Shown piece by piece: positions 23,834 through 33,031 of a stretch of 64,000 bases of DNA. A program made the position numbers and the translations under genes. Positions within the stretch are counted from its first letter, which is position 1, and each line of letters opens with the position of its first letter. The notes beneath the pieces are model-generated. The model was not told the DNA's origin. It saw only the letters and a program-made list of their open reading frames with translations, and searched no databases. Origin of the DNA: Bifidobacterium pluvialisilvae (GTDB lineage Bacteria; Actinomycetota; Actinomycetes; Actinomycetales; Bifidobacteriaceae); the NCBI RefSeq assembly GCF_019331695.1, contig NZ_JAHBBI010000004.1:124001-188000 (forward strand), given 5' to 3'.

Positions 23834-25111
23834 TTACACACGCCCTGAGACGTTCGGATCGATGGTCATCGTCTGGAAACGATGCTGCATGTAGGCGTCG
23901 TCGTAATGCCGCTGGAAGAACAGCTCCACCGGCGACCCGGGCTGCAAGCCGGAGACACGCGAATACCAGCAGTCCAACGCCATCAGCGTCATCACGCCGT
24001 CGACGAACAACAGCACGAACATGGCGACCGTCAACGAATACCGCCACTTCCACGGAATCCGGTTGATGAGCTTCAGCAGCCTCGGCAGCACCAATCTGAT
24101 CCACACCAGACCAAGCAGGCCCCACATCAGCATGTACTTGCCGCTTGTACGGCCGCCCACCGACAGCCACTGCCCGGTGTAGTCCCATGCGGTGATGCCG
24201 AACGCCGTCTCCATGAACCAGCTGACCGCGAACTCGAACGAGCCGCCGATGACGGCGCTGGCGATGAAAATCAGCAGCGGATTGCTGTCCCACAGACGGT
24301 TGAGAAACACCGTCAGCAATACGGCGCCGAAGCCGTAGATGGGGGAGAAGGGACCATACAGCAGTCCGGCGCGGTCCTGCCATTCGCCGCCGTACATGAC
24401 GAAATGATAGATGGTCTCGATACCCAGGCCCACGACGCAGGCCACGACGAACACCCAGAACAGGTTGAAGAAATCCAGTGCGATGTAGCCTCGGCCGGTC
24501 AGGTCACGTCCCACCATGTCGATTTTCGCCTCGGCGGCAAGACGATCCTGCTCGTTCATACGACGCAACGCACGTTGGATCCGCCGTTCGTCACGCAATG
24601 TCGGATCGGCGACGACCGAAATCACCACCAACAGCACCAACTGCGCGAACGGCACCAGCAGCGATGGCCCCAGACCATACAGTTCAAGGTTCGACAGCCC
24701 CTCCAGCAGCGTCAGCGGAATCAGCGCGTACGCCCACCGCGCCGCATACCGGCGGCGGTTGCGCACCAGCAGGATGCCGAACACGATGAGCGCGGCGCTG
24801 TTGGCGACCAACAGCAGCGCATGCACGCAGGAAAGCAGGAACGTCAGCGTCGGCTGGATGTGCGCCATGTCGAGCCCGTCGACGGTGTCGACGATCAGCA
24901 TGATCAGCATCGGCAACGTCACTAGGCCGACGATCAGGCACAATGCGCCGTATATCCTCGCCATGAGGGGAAGACGGCGTCCGTCTATGGACGGCGTGGA
25001 TTCCAGCGACGCCTCGGTCGCGGCGATGGCCGTCGCGTCGGCGACCCGACGGGCCAGATCGTCGGCGGAATGCATGGTACCGTCGTCAGCGGGTTTCATA
25101 TCGTTCGTCAT
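23834..25111 (-). CDS. Multi-helix membrane protein, putative ABC-transporter type IV (PF06541)
   Basis: A 425-residue membrane protein. After a polar N-terminal 45 residues there are four helices (about 47-150), a charged cytoplasmic stretch (RDERRIQRALRRMNEQDRLAA), then six helices with the PF06541 signature: GPFSPIYGFGAVLLTVFL, FEFAVSWFMETAFGITAWDY, and GQWLSVGGRTS. The function of the family is unknown despite its name; no ATPase lies nearby. The start ATG 25111 lacks a clear ribosome site. It is divergent from the FHA gene across 117 bases, so a shared control region is possible. Confidence 0.8.
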   Translation of the reverse strand: MTNDMKPADDGTMHSADDLARRVADATAIAATEASLESTPSIDGRRLPLMARIYGALCLIVGLVTLPMLIMLIVDTVDGLDMAHIQPTLTFLLSCVHALLLVANSAALIVFGILLVRNRRRYAARWAYALIPLTLLEGLSNLELYGLGPSLLVPFAQLVLLVVISVVADPTLRDERRIQRALRRMNEQDRLAAEAKIDMVGRDLTGRGYIALDFFNLFWVFVVACVVGLGIETIYHFVMYGGEWQDRAGLLYGPFSPIYGFGAVLLTVFLNRLWDSNPLLIFIASAVIGGSFEFAVSWFMETAFGITAWDYTGQWLSVGGRTSGKYMLMWGLLGLVWIRLVLPRLLKLINRIPWKWRYSLTVAMFVLLFVDGVMTLMALDCWYSRVSGLQPGSPVELFFQRHYDDAYMQHRFQTMTIDPNVSGRV

Positions 25112-25228
25112 AATGATTTCGAGCCTACCCGGCATGGAAGAACACGGCGAGGAATACGGTCGGCGACCGTCGCATGAATACGCAAGAAAGAAACCACGAT
25201 TTTTCGCCTCATGTGGTAGGAATGAACT

Positions 25229-25909
25229 ATGACTTCTCATATTCCATATCCGCCCCCGCCGGAGTTCGGCTGGTACGACGATGACAACACCGTCATGCCG
25301 GGTGTGTCCGCGTCCGCGGACGCCGCCGGCGTCGCGCAGGCGGCCGGGAACCAGCAGACCGTCGCGGACCACAACGACGTTCCCGACGCGATCGCCGACG
25401 ATGCCGCGGCGCAGGGAACCGCGGCTCAGAAGGCCACGGCACTGTCCGCCAACGCCGCTTCCGACTCCGCACCCGCGGCGGCCGGTCGGGACGAAGGGCA
25501 TTCCGGGCAATCGGACGGGGACGACGAGGACTGGGACAGCACCGTGCTTTCCTCGTCCTTCACCAGGAAGCCGGACCACCGCTACGAACTGCACAACGAA
25601 GCCACCGGACAGACCGTGATTCTCGAGAAGAGCACGTTGCTCGGCCGCAAACCCAGCCGGAACCTGCCCGAAGGCGCCACCTCCATCAGACTCGCCGATC
25701 CGACGCGCACCATATCGCGCAACCATGCCGCCGTGAGCTTCGACAAGGAAGGCAACCTGTGGCTGGAGGACTACGGTTCGCTCAACGGCACGTTCCTCAT
25801 CGTCAACGGCGAGGAGTCACAGGTCGTGAAGGGCACGCCCGTGCAGGTGAGCGTGCCATGCACCGTGCGCATCGGCGACCAGTTCTTCTCTCTCGACAAG
25901 GCGCAGTGA
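25229..25909 (+). CDS. FHA-domain phosphothreonine-binding protein
   Basis: A 226-residue soluble protein. Residues 1-100 are low-complexity, rich in Ala, Asp and Gln. The C-terminal 110 residues are an FHA domain with the three canonical marks: LLGRKPS, ISRNHAAVSF and GSLNGTF. Just before it is DWDSTVLSS, with Thr105 in an acidic setting. The position recalls the kinase-modified threonine of actinobacterial OdhI/GarA proteins, where the phosphorylated tail folds back on the FHA domain. The hexapeptide DSTVLS recurs in the MoxR protein of the nearby kinase operon. The start ATG 25229 follows AGGAA. It is convergent with the kinase operon, sharing a terminator. Confidence 0.88.
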   Translation: MTSHIPYPPPPEFGWYDDDNTVMPGVSASADAAGVAQAAGNQQTVADHNDVPDAIADDAAAQGTAAQKATALSANAASDSAPAAAGRDEGHSGQSDGDDEDWDSTVLSSSFTRKPDHRYELHNEATGQTVILEKSTLLGRKPSRNLPEGATSIRLADPTRTISRNHAAVSFDKEGNLWLEDYGSLNGTFLIVNGEESQVVKGTPVQVSVPCTVRIGDQFFSLDKAQ

Positions 25910-25976
25910 CCGCGGTAATCAAGGCGTGGTAATCGCTGGCGGGCATGTGGCCCGTTCCCGGTTATCAGGGCATGAG

Positions 25977-26027
25977 AACGACGAATGGTGTGGCACCCCC
26001 GGACGGGGGACCACACCATTCGTCGTT
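25977..26027. terminator. Bidirectional hairpin between FHA gene and kinase operon
   Basis: AACGACGAATGGTGTGG (25977-25993) is an exact inverted match to 26011-26027, with a further CCCCC/GGGGG pair inside. It lies between convergent genes. There are no long T-runs, so it may act as a stem block. Confidence 0.75.
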
Positions 26028-26081
26028 GTACGTCGTTATGCGGCGCCATGCCATATGCGCCGTCGCGCCGTCCTGCCGCGT

Positions 26082-26669
26082 TCAGCCGCGCTGGGCGAGG
26101 GCGGCGTTGATCTGCGGGTCGTTGAGCTGGGCCAACCAGTTGAGCAGCTCCGGGTAGGTGCTCGGGTTCTGTGCCAGGTAGACGCGCAGCTCCGGCGCAT
26201 ACTGGGCGATCTGCGCGATGGTGATCTGATCGGTGTTCGGGTCGAGCGCCTGCGCCACCGTGAAGCCGTACTGATTGGTCGCCACCGGCTGCTGTGCCGC
26301 CATGGGCTGAGCCGCCGTCTGCTGCCGGGGCTGCTGTTGTGCCGCCGTTGCCTGTTGGCCGGCGTAGTCCGCCGCCGGCTGCGCCTCCGCGAAGGCCGAC
26401 TGCTGTTCGGGCTGTGCCGCCGTTGCCTGCTCCGCGTCCTCGTCGTGGCCGGTCGGCGTGCCGTCGGCCACGTAGCCGCGGATGCGGGCCTGCTCCTTGG
26501 CACGGTCGTCGCCGAATTCGGCGATCCATCGCAGCAGGCCGGGGTATGCGCGGTCGTTCGCCGCTACGTTGGCGCCGAATTCCGGATTCTCATAGGCGAT
26601 CTTCGCGAGCAGCACCGGATCCGCGTTCGGATCCTGGACGGCCGCCACCGCGGCGTCATAATCAACCAT
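26082..26669 (-). CDS. Variant leucine-rich-repeat (LRV-like) protein with Gln/Ala linker
   Basis: A 195-residue protein with two similar helical domains of about 55 residues: one at 1-60 (QDPNADPVLLAKIAYENPEF) and one at 135-195 (LDPNTDQITIAQIAQYAPEL). Each continues with YPGLLRWIAEFGD or YPELLNWLAQLND. The linker (75-130) is rich in Gln and Ala. This is the LRV-type module often found in actinobacterial signalling proteins; no activity is known. It is the last gene of the kinase operon, starting 2 bases after the phosphatase stop, so it should be made together with it. The Gln-rich linker suggests a flexible adaptor. Confidence 0.75.
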   Translation of the reverse strand: MVDYDAAVAAVQDPNADPVLLAKIAYENPEFGANVAANDRAYPGLLRWIAEFGDDRAKEQARIRGYVADGTPTGHDEDAEQATAAQPEQQSAFAEAQPAADYAGQQATAAQQQPRQQTAAQPMAAQQPVATNQYGFTVAQALDPNTDQITIAQIAQYAPELRVYLAQNPSTYPELLNWLAQLNDPQINAALAQRG

Positions 26670-26671
26670 AA

Positions 26672-27631
26672 TTACTCACTTTCCTTCGGCCCGGCGATAT
26701 TCCGAGCGGTTACAGTTCTCAGGGTGTCCAACGTCGATTCGCCGATGTCGGCGATATCCTCGTCGCGGGCGATCTTCACATACGACCATTGCGGCAGTCC
26801 GGCGAAATCCTCGTCGTCCACGGTCACGTCCACCACGATGACGGTGACGTTGTCGCGTCCACCGCTGGCCAGCGCGGCGTCCACCAGCGCCATGACGGCG
26901 TCCTGCGGGTTCTCATGGGCGGCGGCGATCATGGCGATGGTCTCGTCGTCGACTTCGGAATGCAGGCCGTCCGAGCAGACGATGAACCGTCCGTTCAGGT
27001 CGGCGCGGAAATAATCGGGTTCTATACCGTCCGGCGAACCCACACATTGGGTGATGATGTTGCGCGGCACCATCTGTTCGGCGAGTTCGGGCAGCATGGC
27101 GCCGACGTCGATGATCTCCTGGCGGCGGGAATGGTCGCGTGTGATCTGCACCAGCGAGCCGGCCTCCCAGCCGCGGTTGTCGCCGCGGCGGTCGAGATGA
27201 TACGTGCGGGAATCACCTACGTTGACCACGTACCAGGCGTTGCCGTCGTCGTCGGTGTGCCAGAGCGTCTGCGACTGGTCCTCGTCGTCGGCCAGATCGT
27301 CGTAGTGGGGGAGCAGCGACGTCGTATCGGCCAGAATCAGGCCGGTCGCGGTGGTGCCGGCGATGCCCCCGTATTCCTCGCCGAGGGCGAGTGAGTCCTG
27401 CTGGGCCGTGTCGAACGTGGCCTCGATGGTTTTTTTGGTACGGCTCTCCCGGTCGGCGAGCGTGGCGAAACGGTTGACCGTGCGGCGGCTGGCCTCCTGG
27501 CCGGCCACGCCGCCTCCCATGCCGTCGCATACGAGGAACAGGCCATGACCGGCCAGACCGCAGTCCTGGTTGATGCGGCGTTTGCGCCCTATGTCGGTGC
27601 GTAGGGCGGCACTGATATGCATGTCGGTCAT
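26672..27631 (-). CDS. prpC: PP2C-family Ser/Thr protein phosphatase
   Basis: A 319-residue soluble metal-dependent phosphatase that would remove phosphates placed by the operon's kinase. Motifs seen are KRRINQDCG (residues 17-25), LVCDGMGGGVAG (33-43), VGDSRTYHLD, the CSDGLHSEVDDE region, and SGGRDNVTVIVV near residue 265. All four metal-binding aspartates appear present. The start ATG 27631 follows AAGGATGAC. It begins 1 base after the stop of the transglutaminase-like gene, so it is translationally linked. In bifidobacteria this position of the PFNA cluster is named prpC. Confidence 0.93.
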   Translation of the reverse strand: MTDMHISAALRTDIGRKRRINQDCGLAGHGLFLVCDGMGGGVAGQEASRRTVNRFATLADRESRTKKTIEATFDTAQQDSLALGEEYGGIAGTTATGLILADTTSLLPHYDDLADDEDQSQTLWHTDDDGNAWYVVNVGDSRTYHLDRRGDNRGWEAGSLVQITRDHSRRQEIIDVGAMLPELAEQMVPRNIITQCVGSPDGIEPDYFRADLNGRFIVCSDGLHSEVDDETIAMIAAAHENPQDAVMALVDAALASGGRDNVTVIVVDVTVDDEDFAGLPQWSYVKIARDEDIADIGESTLDTLRTVTARNIAGPKESE

Positions 27632-27632
27632 G

Positions 27633-30233
27633 TCATCCTTTCGTGCTGCGATCGGTGGCCTGTGATGACGTACGGGATGATGCCGTACGGGGGTGCAGTC
27701 GGTCCTTGACCGCATTCAACCATAGCAATATTCGATTATCGGGAGCGTTCACAACGGTGCCGCCGGCCGTCGTCCCGGATGACGACGACGGCGATGCCGG
27801 CCTGGCGCCCACCGGATCGGCGAACACACCCCGCAATGAAAGTCTAGTGCGGATCGCGCGATTTCGCGGTAATCCCCGCATGATCGCCTGACGGACCTGA
27901 TCGACCGTGCCCCAGTACGCGGCCGCCGACGCCTCGTCGACCTTCGCCCCCGAGAACGCCGCGTAATCGGCCTGCTTGCCCAGGGCCTCCAACGTGGACT
28001 GCGGCAGGGCGAGTTGTCTGGCCATCATACGGCTCTGGTCGCGGCGCGTGCCCGAGACGGTGGCGCCGCTCTGCCGGGCCAGAAGGCAGATCTGCCGCCA
28101 GCCCTGGGCGATGCGCATGCTCGGGCTGCCGTTCCTCCGCGCACGGGAGAGCATGACCGACTTGATGGCGAGAATCGTACCGACGACGAGGAGCAGCACC
28201 CACACGGGGCTGCCGTACAACGCCACCTTGCCGACGATGCCCAGCACCCTGCCCAGCCACTGCGACGACGACGAATCGTCCGCGTCGCTGCCGTCCAGGT
28301 TCGACTGGCCCTTGGTCTGGTTCTCGTCACGCAACGGGTCCTGGAGGGGCACCGGGGGCTGACGGACCAGCTTCTGCGGATTCGGCGGCGTGAGGTTCTG
28401 ATTCTCGTTGGGGACCTTCGTCTCCTTCGGCGTCGGATAGAACGCCACCCATCCGTATCCGTCGAGCTTGACCTCCACCCAGGCCTCGATGTCGTTGCCG
28501 GTGAAGTCGATGGTCGTCGTGCCGTCCTTCGCCGTTTTCGTACGGCTGTCGGTGATTTCGCCGTCCTTGTTCTTGGGGACGAATCCGAGCACCACCCGGG
28601 ACGGCAGGCCGAGGTCGCGGGCCATCAGGGCCATCGCCGAGGCATACTGCTCGCTGTCGCCCACCATGGACTTGCCGGCGAGCAGCTTGTCCACGCGATA
28701 CGACCCGTGGCCGGGAAGGGACGGGTAGTCGCCCTTGAGACCATGCGAGAACCAGCCGTTGTCCTTGAGCTTGTCGGCGAGCCGCCGGGCCGCGGCGCCG
28801 CCATCGGTGCTGCCGCCGGCGAACGACGTGGCGAGCTTGCTCACCGAATCGGGCACATCCTCCGTCTGCGGCTGCTCCACGACGGCCGCCTGGGAGTCGT
28901 CGATCTGTTTGGTCGACGGCACGCGTGGCACGATGCCATGCTCCGTGTACGTCATGCCGGAGCGCAGGCGCGTCGTCAGCATGCCCGAATTCGTGTCGGT
29001 GTTGTAGTAGAACGACTGCGCGTCCTCGCCGGTCAGGCCCACGGACGTGGCCACGCCGGCCGTGGGGAACCACACGTCGGCAAGCCCCCTGCGCACGGTG
29101 AACGTGGCCGTGAACCGGTCGCCGACGGTCTTCGCGCGGGCCTCGTCGCCGATGTTCCGCCCCACGCGGCGGTAGTCGGAGGAGCCTGCCGCCTGCGACG
29201 AGTCGGAAAGGTTCCACACCGCCCCGTCGAACCGGTCCATGACGGCCAGCCGCACCGGCGTGCCGGCCGGAAGGTTCCTCACACTCAGCAGCGTGTCCTT
29301 CTTATGGTCCTTCACATAGGCGCGCAGGCCGCTCAGCGGGCTCGAATAGTCATAGGGGCTCAGCGGCGGCTCGTACTTGTCGCGCAGCACCTCGCGATGC
29401 TGGGCCACGACCAGCGAGGAACCGAACGCCAACGCCGCCGCCAGCACGATGATGATGCCCACGGAGACGAAGCGGTTCAGTTCCAGCAGGCCCATGCGCC
29501 AGCTCAGCCAGACGACCAGCAGCAGCGCCAGCATGATGCCCACGGCCACCGGCCATACGCCGGCATGCGTGCCGAGCGCCGCGCAGACGGCGAAGTTCAC
29601 GCCCACCGCCACCGCCGAGAGCACGGACGCCAACGGCTTGCGCGCGATGGCGAACACGCCGGAGAGGAAGCCCATCCACAGCACGACCGTCCACAGCGCC
29701 ATCAGATCGCCCCCGCCCGTGCCCACGGCCGGGTCGATGGAGATCAGGTACTTGAACGAGCCGAACGTGGCCGAAACGCCTCCGGACAGGGTGTCGAGAC
29801 CGGGGATGACATGGCCGATCGTGGTCTCGGGCAGGGCGATGACCGGCCCCACGATGAACTGCGCGACCAGCAGGAACACCAGCTGCCACCACAGACGCAG
29901 CACCGTGCGGATGCCTGCGAACGCGATGAACAGGCCCAACACGGCCGCCGGCACCGCCGCCGCGGCCCAGGAGACGGGGGAGCCATAGACGTCGATGAGG
30001 TTCGCCGCCGCCAGCAGGTTCGCCAGCAGCATGACCGCCAGGCTCACCGCGTATGACGCCAGCGACTGCGCGTCGAGCAGGGCCCGGCGCTCGCCGCCCC
30101 TGAGACCTCGGGTGATCCAGATGGCCGAATGCGTGGACTTGGCCCACGTGCCGGTGCCTGTACCCGTACCCGTGCCGGTAAGGTCGGCGATGTCGGATGC
30201 CGTATGCAACGATTGATACTGCGGTGTCGTCAT
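27633..30233 (-). CDS. TgpA-like membrane protein with degenerate transglutaminase domain
   Basis: An 866-residue protein. Residues 60-290 carry about seven helices (DUF3488 part), then an extracellular transglutaminase-like domain (about 290-640), one more helix near 680-700, and a cytoplasmic tail. The catalytic triad is lost: the usual G-x-C-E-Q-Y has Ser527 (GDSEQYASAM), the His of H-A-W-V-E is Glu583 (IEAWVEV), and the Asp of F-D-P-T-P is Tyr599 (FYPTP). It is therefore likely a binding or structural protein. A GTGTGTGTGT dipeptide run lies at residues 20-29. It overlaps the DUF58 gene by ATGA. The bifidobacterial literature calls this cluster member tgm. Confidence 0.85.
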   Translation of the reverse strand: MTTPQYQSLHTASDIADLTGTGTGTGTGTWAKSTHSAIWITRGLRGGERRALLDAQSLASYAVSLAVMLLANLLAAANLIDVYGSPVSWAAAAVPAAVLGLFIAFAGIRTVLRLWWQLVFLLVAQFIVGPVIALPETTIGHVIPGLDTLSGGVSATFGSFKYLISIDPAVGTGGGDLMALWTVVLWMGFLSGVFAIARKPLASVLSAVAVGVNFAVCAALGTHAGVWPVAVGIMLALLLVVWLSWRMGLLELNRFVSVGIIIVLAAALAFGSSLVVAQHREVLRDKYEPPLSPYDYSSPLSGLRAYVKDHKKDTLLSVRNLPAGTPVRLAVMDRFDGAVWNLSDSSQAAGSSDYRRVGRNIGDEARAKTVGDRFTATFTVRRGLADVWFPTAGVATSVGLTGEDAQSFYYNTDTNSGMLTTRLRSGMTYTEHGIVPRVPSTKQIDDSQAAVVEQPQTEDVPDSVSKLATSFAGGSTDGGAAARRLADKLKDNGWFSHGLKGDYPSLPGHGSYRVDKLLAGKSMVGDSEQYASAMALMARDLGLPSRVVLGFVPKNKDGEITDSRTKTAKDGTTTIDFTGNDIEAWVEVKLDGYGWVAFYPTPKETKVPNENQNLTPPNPQKLVRQPPVPLQDPLRDENQTKGQSNLDGSDADDSSSSQWLGRVLGIVGKVALYGSPVWVLLLVVGTILAIKSVMLSRARRNGSPSMRIAQGWRQICLLARQSGATVSGTRRDQSRMMARQLALPQSTLEALGKQADYAAFSGAKVDEASAAAYWGTVDQVRQAIMRGLPRNRAIRTRLSLRGVFADPVGARPASPSSSSGTTAGGTVVNAPDNRILLWLNAVKDRLHPRTASSRTSSQATDRSTKG

Positions 30234-31513
30234 GCCAAAGCCCCCATCACCAGAGGAAGATCGTCGAGTTCGCCGATTGTGGCCATGGTGAAGTCCTCGA
30301 ACCGCTGGATGGCGCGCTGCGCGCCCAGATCGGCGACCAGCACCAGGCAGGTCGCGCTTTTCGGCAGCGGCAGCACCATGCGTTTGATGACCTCCAGGTT
30401 CTTCATGCTGCCCACGGTGAAGCAGTAGAGCGAGGCGTCGGGGCAGTGGGTGAGCGCCGTCACGGAAAGGTTCGGGTTCTCGTCCTCGTCGGGCAGGATG
30501 CCGCTGCATTCATCAAGGAACTCCATGGACTGCGACGGGTCGGTGGAGCCTTCGCCCACGAGCACGCGCATCCGCCGTCCCTGCAGGGTGCATTGCACGC
30601 CGATCGACGCATGGATGGAGACGGCGAGCTCGAACTCCTCGGCGTTGATGTAGTCGTTGGGGTTGATGCCGAGGCTCAGCGCCGTGGTGGTCTTGCGGGT
30701 GGCCTCGTACTGGCGGATCATGAGTGTGCCGGACTTTGCCGTCGACAGCCAGTGCACGTTGCGCATGTCGTCGCCGGGCTGGTATTCACGCAGGCCGTAG
30801 AAGTCGAGGTCGTCGTCGACGATGTCGCCGCTCGGCTGGCCCTCGAGGTCGCGTTGGATGCCGGCGTTCAGCGGCTTGAGCCGCGTGATCCGTGGATGGA
30901 TGAACACGTTGATGCGGCTCGCCAGCGTCTTCTCATGGCGGATCAGGCCGAAGGGGTCGCCCTTGCGGATGCGCAGGGGGCCAACGGGCAGCACGGCACG
31001 GGATATCGTGGTGAACTCCACGCTGGTGTGCTTCTCCTGCTTCGGAGCCAGCGACGGGATGGCGAACGTCTCATGCATGGATCCCAGCGACAGGTCGCCG
31101 CGCGCGTGCACAGTCGGCGTCCTGCCGGGGTTCCTGACGGACACGTCCACCGGCACGACGTCGCCGACGGTCAGATGGCGGCTGGGCACCGACAACGCCG
31201 CCGAGAACCCGGTGTTGCCCAACGACATCGTGACGGCGGCGATGAGCATGACCGTCCCCACCACCGCCATGACCAGCAGCTCGTGCCAGCGCACGAACGC
31301 GAAGGCCACCGCGCAGACGACGCTGAATCCCAGCACCGTCCACCCCAGCGGGGAGACGTAAGACCGGAGGAAACGCAGGGGACGGCGTGCGGCGCTGCTC
31401 CAAAGGCGCCTTGCGCCTCCGGAACGTCCGCCGCCGCGGTTCCGGGGACGCTGGCGCATGTGACGACGTCCCCGGACGCCGCTTCGTTGATGCAATGCCG
31501 TTTGTCGAGCCAT
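30230..31513 (-). CDS. DUF58 protein (vWA-like fold) with two N-terminal membrane helices
   Basis: A 427-residue protein with a basic N-terminus (residues 1-50, many Arg) and two helices (about 58-75 and 78-95). An extracellular-type beta domain (100-200) precedes the DUF58 core with the signature DDDLDFYGLREYQPGDDMRNVHW at about 218-240 and the following STAKSGTLMIRQYEA. DUF58 proteins accompany MoxR ATPases and transglutaminase-like proteins; the vWA-like domain is thought to be a client or partner of the ATPase. The start ATG 31513 follows AAGGAA. It is the fourth gene of the operon, 31 bases after MoxR. Confidence 0.87.
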   Translation of the reverse strand: MARQTALHQRSGVRGRRHMRQRPRNRGGGRSGGARRLWSSAARRPLRFLRSYVSPLGWTVLGFSVVCAVAFAFVRWHELLVMAVVGTVMLIAAVTMSLGNTGFSAALSVPSRHLTVGDVVPVDVSVRNPGRTPTVHARGDLSLGSMHETFAIPSLAPKQEKHTSVEFTTISRAVLPVGPLRIRKGDPFGLIRHEKTLASRINVFIHPRITRLKPLNAGIQRDLEGQPSGDIVDDDLDFYGLREYQPGDDMRNVHWLSTAKSGTLMIRQYEATRKTTTALSLGINPNDYINAEEFELAVSIHASIGVQCTLQGRRMRVLVGEGSTDPSQSMEFLDECSGILPDEDENPNLSVTALTHCPDASLYCFTVGSMKNLEVIKRMVLPLPKSATCLVLVADLGAQRAIQRFEDFTMATIGELDDLPLVMGALA

Positions 31514-31544
31514 GGATCCATGTTCCTTGGAGTTGCGGGTACAA

Positions 31545-32990
31545 TCAGGCGCCGATGGTGGGCGCCACCACCTCGGCGAGGATGTCGGCGACGACGCTGC
31601 CCGCGGTCGCCCCGGCGAACGTGGCCTCGGGGGTGAGGATGATGCGGTGCGCCAGCACGACGGCGGCCAGGTCCTTCACATCGTCGGGCACCACATAGCC
31701 GCGGCCGTCCGCGGCGGCCCACACGCGTGCGAGACGGATCAGCGCCAGTGCGCCACGCATCGACGCGCCCACCAGGACCTTGTCGTTGTGGCGGGTGGCC
31801 TCCACCAGACGCACGACATACTCCTCGATGGCTTCATCCACGTGCACGCCCTCGGCGATGCCGCGCAGTTCGAGAATCTCCTCGGCGCCGGCCACGGGCT
31901 CCACCGTCTCGGCGCGGTCGCGCACATTGGCCTCGCGCAGGATGCGCAGGCTGGCCTCATGACCCGGGTCGCCCAGCGACGTCTTGATGAGGAAGCGGTC
32001 GAGCTGCGCCTCCGGCAGCTTATAGGTGCCGAGCTGTTCGATGGGGTTCTGCGTGGCGATGACGATGAACGGCTGCGGCACCGGGTAGGTGACGCCGTCC
32101 ACCGTGACCTTCTGCTCCTCCATGACCTCCAGCAGCGCGGACTGCGTCTTCGGCGAGGCGCGGTTGATTTCATCGGCCAGCACGGTGGATGCGAAGATCG
32201 GGCCGTTGCGGAACGTGAACTCGCCGGTCTTCTGGTCGTAGAACGTCACTCCGACCACGTCGCTCGGCAGCAGGTCGGGCGTGAACTGGATGCGCTTGAA
32301 CGGCGCGTCGATGGAATTGGCGAGACCTCGCGCCAGCTGGGTCTTGCCGGTGCCGGGATTGTCCTCCAGCAGTACGTGGCCTCCGGCCATCAGCGCCGCC
32401 ACGCACTGGCGTATCGTGGTCTCCTTGCCGAGGATGACCTGGGCGATGTTGTCGACGATGGCGACGAACACCGTGTTGAACCGGACGATATCGGGTTCGG
32501 GCTGCGGCAGCATCGAGTTGTCGGAGCGGGCCGGTTTCGGCTGCGGCCTGAGACGCGGTTCCCGGCTTGGTCCGGGACCGGGGTTCGGCGCAGCGGGTTG
32601 CGCGGCGGTCTTCTTCGGAAGCCCGGTGGAGCCTGCCGCGGGGGTCTGCGCGTCGGACCGTGTGACGGCAGGTGCCGTCTTGCCCGTGGTGCCGCGCGAC
32701 GGTTCCGGACGCTTGGGGAGCGCCGGCTTGGACGAAGATTTCGCGGCCGTTGCGCCGGAACCGTCGCCGTCGTCTTTTTTCGGCTGCACATGGGGCGTGG
32801 CGCTCAGCTGTGTGGCGTCGGAGAGGACGGTCCTGTCGGACAGGACCGTGCCGTCGGACAGGACCGTCCTGTCGGAGAGCACCGTGCTGTCGGAGAGGAC
32901 GGTGCCGTCGTCGATGCCCTCCGTTCCCTTGCCGTCGTTCGTCCGGCCGGTGTCCGGCGTCTGGCGCTTGCCGTTGGTGTTCTGGCTCAT
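31545..32990 (-). CDS. MoxR-family AAA+ ATPase with repetitive N-terminal tail
   Basis: A 481-residue ATPase. The C-terminal 315 residues are a complete MoxR AAA+ module: Walker A EDNPGTGKT (209-217), Walker B ADEINRASPKTQSALLEVME, sensor 1 IVIATQNPIEQLGTYKLPEA, and an arginine-finger region. MoxR proteins act as chaperones that remodel partner proteins. The N-terminal 165 residues are an unusual low-complexity tail: five perfect hexapeptides ending in TVLSD (residues 29-58), then a Pro/Lys/Ala linker. Threonines 30, 36, 42, 48 and 54 sit in acidic context and resemble the Thr105 site of the FHA protein. The start ATG 32990 follows AAGGAGAG. It is the third gene of the kinase operon. Confidence 0.92.
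   Translation of the reverse strand: MSQNTNGKRQTPDTGRTNDGKGTEGIDDGTVLSDSTVLSDRTVLSDGTVLSDRTVLSDATQLSATPHVQPKKDDGDGSGATAAKSSSKPALPKRPEPSRGTTGKTAPAVTRSDAQTPAAGSTGLPKKTAAQPAAPNPGPGPSREPRLRPQPKPARSDNSMLPQPEPDIVRFNTVFVAIVDNIAQVILGKETTIRQCVAALMAGGHVLLEDNPGTGKTQLARGLANSIDAPFKRIQFTPDLLPSDVVGVTFYDQKTGEFTFRNGPIFASTVLADEINRASPKTQSALLEVMEEQKVTVDGVTYPVPQPFIVIATQNPIEQLGTYKLPEAQLDRFLIKTSLGDPGHEASLRILREANVRDRAETVEPVAGAEEILELRGIAEGVHVDEAIEEYVVRLVEATRHNDKVLVGASMRGALALIRLARVWAAADGRGYVVPDDVKDLAAVVLAHRIILTPEATFAGATAGSVVADILAEVVAPTIGA
32802..32906 (-). repeat. 18-base tandem repeats encoding (x)TVLSD
   Basis: Five full units and one decayed sixth encode G/S/R-TVLSD in the MoxR tail. The variable first residue and small DNA differences show the units are diverging while TVLSD is kept. 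Confidence 0.9.
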
Positions 32991-33031
32991 ATCTCTCCTT
33001 GTGATTTGTCCGTGTCGGTGCATCCGTGCGT

